From the NCBI GenBank assembly GCA_024138015.1, contig JAMXBB010000004.1, positions 8,751,394 through 8,815,393 on the forward strand: a DNA stretch of 64,000 bases, written 5' to 3'. The notes under the pieces were generated by a model. It saw only the letters and a list, made by a program, of their open reading frames with translations. It did no database searches and was not told the DNA's origin. Made by a program: the position numbers and the translations under genes. How positions within the stretch are numbered: position 1 is the stretch's first letter; every line of letters begins with the position of its first letter. This stretch comes from Lumnitzera littorea (taxonomy: Eukaryota; Streptophyta; Magnoliopsida; Myrtales; Combretaceae). Below are positions 35,271 through 48,000 of the stretch, one piece after another.

Positions 35271-38200
35271 TTTGTATTCCCAGAGCCACCCTGCTTGTCA
35301 TTGGGACGCAGTCGAGGATTCATTTCTGGTTCTTGCTTTCTTCATAATGTCTGTTCCAAGTATCATGCTCTTGTATTCTAGTAGATTTTGCATTTGAAAT
35401 TTACATGTCAGTCTCCTTCACTTCACTCCCAATTTGCATTGTGAAAAGAGTTGCATTTTCATGGAACATTTATGTTTCCATATTTGCCCTCTCCAATTTT
35501 TAGACTGGATCGGTAAAATCTGGTTGACAAAATATTATGACAACTGTTAAGCATTAAAAAAAATGTTCCCAAAAAAATTAAGATTGGTGATAGAATTGTA
35601 AGAACTAATTTTCATAAATTTTTCCTACCTTTTACTTGCTGGTGAATATTTTGGCATTATTAATGCAATGAATGGGATCCATCTGGAAAGTTGGAGGATT
35701 CATGCTTCATAGTAAAAACGAAGAAGGGGTAGTGCTAAATATCTCTTAAACTATGCATCAAATGCAAATAGATAAAAATTCCAAATGGGTAATTTCATCT
35801 TCTTATAATTTCTAGAAATATGTAAATACCCTTCACACTATTAGTAGTATTATCAAAAAAAAAAAAATTATAACTAGTAATAGTTTTTGAGGTTTGGCAA
35901 CATATATCATTAAAATTACAAGAAAGTAGAAGTGATACTTTGAAAATTTATGAGTCTTTCTGTACAAGAGGGATGTTTGCAATTTACTTTTACTTTAGTA
36001 ATTGATTCCTTGAAATTTTAGCTTTTTGGATCATTCGATTTGAGTTACTAGATCAGTTTTTATTTTTTTATTTCCTGGCAAATTAGGTATTCATTAATTA
36101 TAATTACAAGACGAATTTTTGAAAATAACCACAAATTTTATCAAATGCCTTTTTATATGGCCTTTGAAAGATCAAAATTTGGAATATAATTGACGCTACA
36201 GAATTTTTGTGCAGTTATTTATATATTCACTTGTGTTACTGGTTTTATAATCTTATTTAATCTTTTATTATTTTACTCTAAACTAAGTTAAATATTTTGA
36301 AAAAGTAGTACAGCCATTGAAATTTGTGGCCTTCAAAACACAATGTCAGAATCTGTGTCAAAGTTTTGTTAATAACTTGAAACTGACTTCTACTTTTGGC
36401 CAATAAGGATCATGCACAATTCATATCTCATGTTGATTGACAAGGATTTTGAGGAGAATATTCCTAAAAAAACCGAATATTCTTCTCTCCACACAAATGA
36501 TGAAACCAAAATTTGCTTATAACCTATCATAAGATTCCGCTCAATATTTAGTCCTATTCGATTCAACTATAATTTAATTAAATTAAGATTGAACAAAAGT
36601 ATAGTTTATTGTGTTAAGGTCAGGGATATATCCATTAACATTAATGAATTTGCAAGCTTTTTCGGATTTGAAAAAGCTTGAGAATTGTGCACATATTACT
36701 CATTTAAAACAAAAAACAATTATATGAAGTCCTAAAAGATTTTAGAGAATATTTTTTAAATAGAAAATTTTAGAGAACATTTTTTTTATGAATATCTTTT
36801 TTCAATATTTAAAATTATTGAAGTTAAACGAGTAAGTTGAGATCTTGTTTATTTGAATATTTAGTCCTTAATTTTCTAGTGAGTTCTTAACTCTTTTCCT
36901 CGGCTATTTGAATTTTCAACATTTTTAAACTCTTATAGAAGTAAACATCATATTAACTCTATTAAATTTTACATCCATCCATTAAATGTATCAACTTAAG
37001 ATTAGTCCCCAATAATTAATTTAATAATATAATAATATTAAATATATTTAACTACATAATATAATCAAAATCAGAAAAGAAATTAAAAAATAGAATAAAA
37101 GGATGCAATAAATTATGCAGATATCAGCAACCTTGGCATGCCCTGCTAAAGCCAATAAAAAATTAACACATATCAATGATGAACAAAAATTTAATGGGGT
37201 TGAAAGAAATCCTATCTTATAATAAGAGTTTGAAATAATTGAGATTCAAATGAAAAAGTAGGTTAGTGTTGGAAGAATGTGCAATTTTTCCAAAAATTTA
37301 TGACCAATTAGAGCTATCCTTAAGTTCAAAGACCTCATGAAAACATTCCAAGCAAAACGGTTGATCATACAACAATAAAAAACAAAAAACAAAAAAAAAC
37401 AAGATTGTACGAATGGTACGTATAACTTGATGTGTACGTGCGTGGTTGTGGTTCCACAAGGGCAAAGCGAAGAGGTCCCATGTCGTTCCATCAAACAAGA
37501 GCCACAGAACATAGGGTGGGTGCAGTCGACTTTTGAAAGCACTCAAAAGCCACATGCATATATCACGTAAATGTTGTGGTACCATGAGTACATCCTTGGC
37601 TCGTAGCAAAAATGCCGGGCCTTCCTATGTCATTTTCAATGAGTGTGATCTTTCCCAATTGATTGTACAATGAGGATGGATTTTGTGGAAGCAAAGCATA
37701 ACATCCTAGTCAACATTTATGGCATGACAATTGCTTAGCATTGTAGTTAAGACTATATATTAAGAATTACGTAAATAAATGTGATGCATGTAGAGCTCAT
37801 AACTTCAAAAATTGGTTTTTATATTTTATCCGGATCTAATAGTGATGAGATAAAAATGTTGGATAAACATAAGTTATTCCTAAAACTAATGAAAAAATAA
37901 AAAGATTCTTATGTTTCTAAGTATTGCATGAATTTTAATGGTTTTGATCCATAGATTTGTACGTCAATGAGATTAATTGTGGATAACGATTCAGTGTGAT
38001 TTTAGCACAAGGAGGAGGGTGACAACCATTAGGCAAGGACAATTTACCTATCATAAGATTGGACTACTAGCCTTACCTAACATTAATCGAGATTAATGTT
38101 TATCAATCCATGATGTGTGCATTTTGTTCTACAAATTCCTATCATTATATTGTCTATTTAGAAGTTACTTATTTCATTTGGTTATTCCCTACTCTATCAA

Positions 38201-38339
38201 GGTTAGAAATTAGTGCTCATTGATTACACTACATGCTCCAAAAGTTTGGTTGATACATTGATATATGAGTCTAAGATTGACCCTTAGAGTTAACTAAGAG
38301 AGAGATATCTCTCTTTAACTCATGTCGACTCTAATAAAT

Positions 38340-38431
38340 GGGATCAACATGCTCTCTATCAATAAGATAACCATCCATTGTGATTGGGATCAACATGCTC
38401 TCTATCAATAAGATAACCATCCATTGTGATT
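38340..38431. repeat. Perfect 46-bp tandem duplication
   Basis: The unit begins GGGATCAACATGCTCTCTAT at 38340 and restarts at 38386; both copies end CCATTGTGATT and are identical by eye, which points to a recent slippage or repair event. Confidence 0.95.
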
Positions 38432-38612
38432 GAGTTTTAATTTACCATGATCTTTTTTTCTTTTTTCCTGTACTCTCTTTTGTTTATGGTGAATTATTAC
38501 ACCTCTTTGGCCCGCAAATTTTTAGCTATTACATGGGTCTTCCGTATAAAAGTTTGTATTCGATATTCATCTCTTCTTTCATCTTTCATTCATTGTTCTA
38601 TATGGTCTTAGA

Positions 38613-38688
38613 GCCTAAGGTCATATCCTTAATTAATTTATTGCTAAAGGGCCTAAGGTCATATCCTTAATTAATTTATTGCTAAAGG
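38613..38688. repeat. Perfect 38-bp tandem duplication
   Basis: The unit begins GCCTAAGGTCATATCCTTAA at 38613, ends TTGCTAAAGG at 38650, and is repeated exactly at 38651-38688. Confidence 0.95.
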
Positions 38689-41600
38689 CAGCATTTTCTT
38701 ATGCTTTGCTATAAGGCCTTGCCCTTGAAAGGTTTCGTGTCAAAGTTTTGTTGATACTGGAATAAAATTGTGATTGCTACATGGACTTTGATGTAAAGAA
38801 GATGATGGTAACATGTGGCATGGTAAAAGTGTATATAAATGTTGTTTAAGACCCATAATAGGATATTTCAGTGGGTTAATGAGCATATGATGAGGCCTAT
38901 GGAGAAAGAGACATTTTCATAGGATTATATCCAAGTAAAGACTTTTTTTCTTTTTTTTTTAAGTCATTGCTTTGATCTAAAGATTTGTCCATTGATGAAA
39001 CCCATTGTAGAGTAGAAGCAACCTAACATGTTCTAAGCAAAAGAGGAAAGAAAACAGTAGTTGACTAAACAAAATCGATCAATTAGGCATAAAAGTAACC
39101 AAACGAAGCACAAGGGCAGTCAACCAACACAAAGACACTTAACCAGTGTCACCCATAACAAGCCATCCTTGATGGCAATCAATCAAGGATGTGCAAACTT
39201 TATTTACCAGTATTCTATATTGCTTTGTCTATTTAGTCAGGATCACACATCTAGAAATACATCTCAAGTTCGAAATTGTGAAAAGAAAAGCATCTACACC
39301 GATGTTATATGATATAGGTAAATAAATTGAATCTGTTCACAATTTACTACACTCGAATTGCTATTTTCTCAAACATCATATTGAGTTAAGCTTAAGTTTC
39401 AACCAATATGCCTCGATAAGCTTTAAAGTTTAATCTACCTCATATTAAGCTTAAGTAAACAATTTTAACATTGGGATAATCAAAGCTATTATTTGAACTT
39501 TGTGTGCTTTTTTAATTCACATTTGATATTTAAAATCACTAAATGTTATATTTAGTGGACTTTTCGCTTACCAAATTTTACTTATAAAATTTGAAGTTGC
39601 TAAGTGCAGTAACTAACCAAACATTCATTTATCCAATTTACTGCCTTCATAAGATGGCATGGTAAACACTTATTAGTCGAGAAGTACAAATTTGAGACAA
39701 GGTAGTATATACGACAAGTTAAATTAGATATCACATTTAATAATTTCAAACTTTAGGTGTGATATTAAAAAATGTACCCATAATTTAGTTAGTGACTTTG
39801 ATATTGTGTCTTTAGCCTTCATTAAGGATTTAAATTTGACACTCAAATTAATATTTTCTCAAAGAGCCTATCCACTCCAGTTTAGTTACAAGCAATTCAA
39901 TTAATTTGCAAGCTTCAAGCTCTAATCGAGTTTAAGTATACAATAGCCTTTATCAAATGCAACCCGTGTTCTATCTTATATATCTTAATAGAAAATGGAA
40001 GCTTGTGTCATAACAAGTTTATTGGTTAGACATTAGCTCTTCAGATAACATAATGAGTTGTGTTTCAGCTTAAAATCTTAAGGCCATCAAGCTTAAACTA
40101 AGATAGAGCTTTGAATGTCTAAATCGAACGTAAACCTTAAGTATTAGTTAACTTTGATTCATTTATACTTTCGATTTCAAATAATTGGACTAACCGCTAT
40201 TTTCCCAAACTAGGGTTCTCATTCTTATACATATGTATGTATTTGTAAGTTAAATTTGTTAGACACAAAATTGTCGCCAGAGCATGAAAAGGAATCTAAC
40301 ATCTAAAAGAAAGACAAAATGTGTCAAACATACATTTGACTGGTCAAAACCTAGACTCTACAACATGAAATAAAGCTTCAAAGTTTGACTATTCTAGTAA
40401 TCTCAAGGAAAGTTAAACACACTCAAACCTTGTACAAACAATTCACTTCCATCATACTCCATCTCTATCCTAAGGATATGAGACTTGGGCTAGCAAGATG
40501 ACAAAAGAAGGAAAACTTATGGCCAAGAAGCCAAAGATGGGAACATTGACTAAACTATAAAGGAGTTTTGAGCAATTAGGGAATTTCTATAAGATCTTTT
40601 TATAACCTTTTATTCTTAACTTCTTCTTCTTCTTTTTTTAGTGTGCAATCCTTTTTATGTGTGTATATGTTTTCTGTAAAGTAACTCCGAAGATTATTAC
40701 TTTGAGACATATTGGTTCTACTACATTGCAAGAGTAGTAAGAGGACTTTTGAATCTATAGCAATAGTAATAATAAGACTTAAACCACATGCTTACTTGGG
40801 GAGGGAGGAGGGGAATGGAATTGTTATTGCCTCTTTATTATTTATTACCTTGTTCGCTAATCTTTTAAACTCATGTAAATGCCATTCCATTAAATCCAAT
40901 CCCTTAAAAATGTTGAATTACCATTCGTGAGATGACTCAATGAATCTCAAGTCCTTACCCATTTATCACTTTTATTGCCATTTTACACTTCAACCAAAAA
41001 CCAAACAACAACCTCCTTTTATCCTCTTTCTCCATAGCATCTCTGTTATCTCTTTCTTCACTCTCTCTCTCCCTTTCTCTCTTCATTGCCATCTCTATTC
41101 ACCATTCATCATGTCCCTCTTCTCTCTCTCCACGTTCTTCCTCTACTATTAATAGCCTCATGACTTCAACCAACATTCGAGAAAGCCTTGCAATAGAGAT
41201 CTCTCCTCCTTCTCAATCTTGACGTAAAATTAAGGTCAAGCTTTTTTATCTTTGCTATATGTCATCTTCTCTCATTTTACATGGAATTGGGGTTAGGGTT
41301 TGTTTTAAATCGGACTGCTATTTCAAATTGAGGTTAAGGAATATTTCAACAATGGGATATCTATTTATTCTAGAATTGGGGTTAAGGTTCTATTTCCAAT
41401 TGAAAATTCGATCTTACCATCTATCCTCCTCTAATTCAATCTCTCTATACTGCTCGTATTAGGGTTAGGTTCTTCTTGAAAAAGAAAGTCACATGCTTAT
41501 ACGTGATCTGATACTGCAATTTTTTTTTTATAGAAGTTTGTTTGACAATAAAGAGCAATTCAAGGATTTTACATACCTATCAAGGTCTTATTTATTCAGC

Positions 41601-41789
41601 AATTTTGTGAACTAAATGAAGTAATATGACAATGTAAAAGGCATTTGAGTCTTATTACATTCCTTGTGAATAGCAATTACATTCCATGTTCATTTCATTT
41701 GTGAACATGTTGGAAATTCTATAAAGAATAATAAGGCTAATCCTCTCGAGCATACCGATAATGAGGTAAGTCTAGCCATTGATTAGTAA

Positions 41790-42240
41790 GATTCATAGAG
41801 AAAGTGAAGTCACTAACTTATCTTCGAACTTGCTAAGTAGGCGACTTGAAGTATAGGCTTTTTAAGTGTACTATGTTTTAATCATTTGTCAATATTATAT
41901 ACTTATATTTTTGTTTTTTATACTTTTTATACTTATGTTTTATTTCAATCTATCAATTCATTAACTACTCTAGATTCCTTCATCTCTATGTAAAGATTAT
42001 GTTTGCCTACCCTTCACAGGGAAAACAAAGCCACTAACTTGTCTTCAAACCTACTAAGTAGGCCAATTGAAGTGGAGGCTTTTTAAGTGTACTATGTTTT
42101 CTTCATTTGTTAATATTATATACTTATATTTTTGTTTTTTTTTTACTTTTTATACTTATGTTTTATCTTAATCTATCAGTTCATTATTACTCTATATTCC
42201 TTCATTTCCATATAAAGATTACGTTTATCCACTCCACCGT
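41790..42240. repeat. Tandem duplication, period about 221 bp
   Basis: CACTAACTTATCTTCGAAC at 41811 corresponds to CACTAACTTGTCTTCAAAC at 42032. The following GGCTTTTTAAGTGTACTATG, ATATTATATACTTATATTT and ATACTTATGTTTTAT blocks repeat in register. Identity is about 85-90% by eye. The units are non-coding. Confidence 0.88.
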
Positions 42241-44699
42241 ATATGGATAAACCCCCATAAGCTTTAGCAATGTTATTGATTAGTTCCACTATAAGTACTA
42301 TATTACCCATTTGCCCCCACCCTCCCTAGAGCGGAATAGTCCTAATTTTTTTGGCCACAACTATAAAAGGGGTTATTTCTGGAATGTTATTTAAATTCGC
42401 GAATATATACGCACATGCTGAATTTAAAGCACCACGATGATTAATTTTTCCCCGTTCCACGACCTGTTATTACCTTCGATAGAAAAATCCTGGGAAAATA
42501 TTGGCATGGGTCACCTGATTCTGATTTAATATTAAATCGCAGTTAACCTTTTGATAGCATTATATTAACTTTTTAGTAACAGCTTTATAATGGTTTTATA
42601 TGCATAACTACTACGTATCAACATTTTATAAGTGTTATCACGGCCGGATTGGTTCATATAGTTTTACTCGGTTCAATCTGATTTAATAATAATATCGATT
42701 CAGTCTAATTGGGATCCAATTTCAATTGAATCATAATTGAATATAGTTTCATCCCTCACCCTAACGGAGGTTAATAATACTGCATTTTACAGATTCTATT
42801 TTCTGATAATACTACTAAAAAATCAACGTACTGTTAAGATTTAGCATTAAGTCACCATTAGATGATTTATACCAAAATCATCCCGAAGATCCTTGATGAT
42901 GCATAACATGCGGAAGGAATCATGAAACGTGGAGCAACTGGAGCTGTAATGTTAACAAATAAAAAATCAATAGAGAGAGATGACGACATAATAAAGTGCA
43001 CTGAAATTTTTCAATGGACCTTTTATCATCTTATACAGGTAATGGAAAGTAAGAAAATGACGCATGCCTGCAAATTGCCTATGGAGGGCCAGGATACTGG
43101 GACATGAGGCATGTGGTACTGCTTTTTCTTTGACAGAATGTCCCCTTGTGATTCTCTTTTTTATAAAATTAAAAAAAAAGAAAAGAAAAAAAAGATTATG
43201 ATAGGCTGCTAGATATAATATAAGGGGGGTAGTACAATAGGATTTATGCAAATAGATTTGATTCTCAAATGCACCTATCTCCATTGAAGCATGTGATAAG
43301 CAGATCACCTTCTGCTCCAACTTTTACCAACCACAAACTATTATCTGGATCCTTGGATTGGGGAAAGGAAATTAATGTTGTAAAAATTAAAAGAAAAAAA
43401 GAAAAATCCTAAAAATATCATCATTTTGAAAGTAAATCCAAAAAAAAAACATGTGAATTTGGGTTTTAAAAATGTGATTTTAAAATTAACTGAAATCAAT
43501 TTTTAAAAGACCGAATATTTGCATTTTAGTATAAAATCACCTTTTGAAAAACCATTTTTATTATTTGTAAAATATTCATCGTTTCAAAAGTGAACTTATA
43601 TTTATTTTCCCAAAGTATTATTGAAGTTATATTGTGATTTAGTGGTGAGAATGTAAAAGACACGGGTCTAACACCATCAATGTTCCCTTTTTGCATGTAG
43701 TAGGGCGTGTCCGAGTTAATGAGTGGGTGCAGAAAAAAGGAAAATGGAAAAAGGGGCTTACTGGTATTCAAACCCAAATCAGTAGATTTCAAATACACAC
43801 ATTGCACCACACTACATCATTTGTTATTCATTTTTTCATATTATATAATCGACTATATCTAAGGTTATAAATTTGGTGGCAGATATTGTCTCGATTTTTG
43901 TTGTACTTTACCTAGATGATCCAAATCCTTATATAAAACTTTCTTAAAATCGGATTTTCAAAAATTAATTTTATTTTAAATAAATTAATTTAGCTTTTGA
44001 AAAGTTGATTTTAATTCATTTCAAAATCGTATTTTCAAACACTGAATTTATGTGCTGTATTTTTCTGTTTATTTTCAAAACAACCACATTTTTAAGGATT
44101 TTTTTTCAAATTTTACAATACTTATTTCCTTTTCACCCTTGGATTGACCTTCATGACTGTATTTAAAAACTTTTGGTATATAATAAAGTTATATACTAAG
44201 CGAGAACAAAAACTATAGGGTTTTCGCTTTCGATTCCTCTTTTCATATTAGGCCATAGAACTCCGAACGATTGAAGGTCACGGATATGTTCTTTCCTTCA
44301 ATCTTCACTGAAACAGATTTTTTAAATTTACCTAAAGTTACAAAATTAATAGTTAGAATTATCCAATTTTTCTAAATAGCTTATGACATCATTATAATGT
44401 TAATTTTTTTCTTCTAATCTCAATCATTGAATTAAACTGATAGTATCTTAAGAGATTAACATTTTAAAAAAACTTTAAAAAATAATAACTTTAAATGATC
44501 CAAATCTCATACATCATGAAAATTACATTTCGAACCACACCAACCGAAACCCACCCCCACAACCCGCCTTCAAATATCCCGTGTCCAAAGTTTGATCCGT
44601 GAATGCCCTCCGGTGTCCAGTGTCCAGAGATTGATTCGACAATAAAAGTGAAGGACTCTTTGCAAAAATTATAGGTTTAGGTCTCTACAGAAAACCCTT

Positions 44700-45052
44700 G
44701 GACTCGATATTATTCAAATTAACATTAACACCCGCAACAAAATTTTTGTACAAGGCATTGAGCAGGTGTGAAACTATACAAGGCAAAGCAACTAAACCCC
44801 AACACTTTCTGAGAAAAACAATATCACCAATCCTATTACCTATATGGTACACCTGAATTATCAATGAAAACCTAGGTTAGCCATCACCGGGCAAAAAATG
44901 ACAGCTCCAGATTGACAAAACAATGCCGAGAACCCCGCAGCTGTATACCCGATTACTCCTGCATCATGTCTCCTAAATTGTTGATCATCCCTTTGGCACC
45001 ACTGCTGTGCTCAGCAATTAAATCAAAAATCCGATCGTATGTGGTTAAACAA
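44700..45052 (-). other. MED14: MED14 3' untranslated region (approximate)
   Basis: This is the sequence downstream of the MED14 stop on the minus strand. An AATAAT-like element (plus-strand ATTATT near 44710) could serve polyadenylation. The end is a guess from AT-richness only. Confidence 0.35.
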
Positions 45053-48000
45053 TCACGTCGCCCCAGAGGTTGCAGTTGTCCCAGCAGCATCCCTTAACCC
45101 TTGAAGACAAAGATGCAATATCCTTTGGACACTGTCTGCAACTACTCTAAGCCTGCCTTGAGTACCGTCTCCTGCTGAAGAACCTTCAAAAGTTCGAGCC
45201 ACTCTCTGTTTGCATTTCTCCCATTCATCAACTCGCAACCAGCAGGCTCGACCACCATGGCTGCCTTCCATTCCAAGGAAAGATACATTGGGGTTCTCAC
45301 CGAAACTGTACCTCAACCGCACAGAGACACAGTATGGCAACCATGCAGCACCACCAGCTGCATGAATTTGTGGTATGTGAGCAGGATCAAGGACAATAGT
45401 CAATGCAAAATCGACAGAATTACGGGGCCGGTCATAGTGAATATTGCTTTTGCATATGGATGAATTGTCAGAACTTTCACCCGTTGTGAGTCCAGTGTGA
45501 TTTTCAAGACACAACTCAATCCGGGGCTTCTGTGCAGGTGCCATATCCCCCCCTCCTTGTGCTTGGGCTAATCCTTTCTTCCATGCTATTAGCTTCAAGA
45601 ACTCCCTCAAAACTGGTATCGGTAGTGTGAGGAGAGTGATGAATGATGCAACACGAGAAGCATCATAGGGCTCTGATGCCACACGCCGGCTGAAGTAATC
45701 ACATATCTCCCCAATTTCTGATTGAGTCAGTTCCTCCTGAGCAGCAGAAGGGTTTTGCTGTTGTTGTTGCTGCTGCTGATGGAAGCGTTTCACGCTAAGG
45801 ACTTGGAGTAGGAGTTGCACTCTGTGAACACTTACTGCAAACACATAACCCCTGCAGAAAGACATTCCATTTAAATGAGAAAAATAAAAATCTCCTTATG
45901 CCATCTTCTTTCTCCTTCAGCTCCTGAAGACTGATATTGAAATGCAATACTTTTTTCTTATGGGTGGGTGAGGGGAAGAATAAAATCAGGGTTTCCTGGA
46001 TTTTCAATGATTGAAAAAAATTGCAACACTATCACTATTTGCTTAAAGCCTTCTGCCGGACAAATACCAAATGGAAAATATCAACCTTCCTCCTGACATG
46101 TATGTGTGACGTGATCTTGTCATGCATGTGCACCTTAGTGATATTTTTAACACCACTGAATACTTGGTATTCAAAAGTTCACCAGGCTTTACAAACTCTG
46201 ACCAAAGCTATGTAATTCCTATTTCTCTGCATATCGATGCCTTGAAAGAACTATTTTGCTTGGCCTTCTGGAAGACTGTGAAGAGCTGTTTATTATAAAA
46301 GGATATATAATTTTAGCTTTAAAGTGTTAGATTTGCAAACCTTTATTATTTTCTCTCGATAGTCAACAACCTTTCTAAAACTAACAATTCAAAGTCCATT
46401 ATGCAAAGATGACATGTGACACTTCTTATTAGCTTTAGGACCCAGTATACAAACTATGTCTTACCAATCATAATTCATAAAATGAACTAGAAGTATCCAA
46501 GTGGCTGTCTTATGGTGCGTGCACGAATTGGACCTTATCAAATCTGCAATCATCCATGTAACAATCTATAGATTTCCTTCCAATTATGATCTTCAAATGC
46601 ATAATTTGGAGCAGACCACATCTCAATCTATTTTACCTATGTAGACTAGTCAATTATTATAACTAGGTAATTTACCCACCCATAAAAGAAAAAGAAGAGA
46701 GAAAAAAACACTAGTTAATCAAAATGAAGCTTACATATGGATAAGGTTTCCCAGTCCCAAATGATATCCTCATCTGCATCCCCATCAACCAGAGAAAGTA
46801 AAAATTAAGATAAACATCAAATGTTCTCAATATGATCAGCAGGGAGACCATTTGGGATAAGGAAACTTCATCCCTTAGATAGGTTCAAGTAAATTTCTAC
46901 ATGAGCACTTGTAAAATTTGAGAAATTCTAAAAGTTGAACCACATCAATATGCAATATAAATTTTATACATACCCCACAAAAAAGCGCAAGGCAGGCTGT
47001 TCCTGGTCCAAATTCAATAAAGTACCTTCGTTGCTATTGAGAATTGAACCTAAAATCTGTTTCAAAAGATCCGGCAACTGAGCAAAAAGCCACAGGACTC
47101 CAAGATACTTCAGGATCCCTCTCAAAACCTTCTTCAGAGCAACAAGAGGCACCCAACCACCCCCATATCCTCCATCGTCACCAAGGCCAATTATTGCAGT
47201 ATTCAATTCTCCTCTAAAATGTGCAGGAACACCTGCACCTGGGGATCTGCGGAGGGACAAACCAGCATTTCCCACACCCAAATTTGAAGATCCAGGCAGT
47301 GCATTTCCCATACGGTTCAAAGTGGCAGCTTGATTTCCTGCCCTAGAAATAGAAGCTGAAGCCATATTTGCTCTATTTCCATTTGCAGAAGAAAGCTGTG
47401 AATTGGAACTTGGGTTTGGAGTGTTTGAATTACCAAGCCCAGCTGCTTGTTGACCAGTGCTTAAATTAGGTTCTAGGCCATTCCATTCTTGAGCAACATG
47501 CTCCATGATGAAAGGTCGAAATTGTGGACATGGCAACGAACCCCCAACTGAAGGTCCTCCTTTAGGTGGCGTTGCTGGTTGCAACCAAACCTGATCCCCA
47601 GCGAAGCAGCGCATGTCAACAGCAAAATGTTTCCTATATACTATTCGTATCCAATAAGGACCACGCAATACCACAGAGACATCAATAGGCAACAATGAGC
47701 TGGGAACAATGCCAGGCCCTCCACGCCCAGCAGCAGCTAACATTGCAGCTCCATGGAGGTTTTGGCCTCCTGTTGGGCCCACAGCAGTGGACAAGGCAGG
47801 ATTCCCTGCAGGACCAGAGGTCGGCTGGCCAACATTGGCAGCTGAAGAGTTTAGAAGAAGGCCTTGGGGTGGAACATAGCCAGCTTGTTTTGGAATTGCA
47901 GATAGCGCTACTGCTGCAGCTGCTAATGCTGAGACACCCGAAACTGGAGTTGCTCGAGCCGGTCGTGTTGCAGCTGCTAGGGAATGCAATGGGCCAGCAG

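Larger units (their letters stand above)
35271..44700. other. Intergenic region between the convergent GME and MED14 genes
   Basis: AT-rich with no gene I can support. It contains two perfect short tandem duplications (38340-38431 and 38613-38688), a 221-bp tandem duplication (41811-42240), pyrimidine-rich sequence at 41030-41130, and a higher-GC patch at 37400-37620 that is open on the minus strand for about 100 codons but matches no family I know. Confidence 0.6.

Noticed and set aside
40940..41160. Pyrimidine-rich stretch that could be a gene leader
   Set aside because: No coding exon with recognisable protein follows on either strand; the downstream frames are short and featureless.
42886..42905. 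TTGATGATGC resembling part of miR172
   Set aside because: Only a core of about 10 bases matches, and there is no complementary star sequence or hairpin within 200 bp.
42967..43320. 117-codon open frame on the minus strand
   Set aside because: It contains a poly-Phe stretch from a poly-A run, has no motif or signal, and its composition is like the surrounding intergenic DNA.
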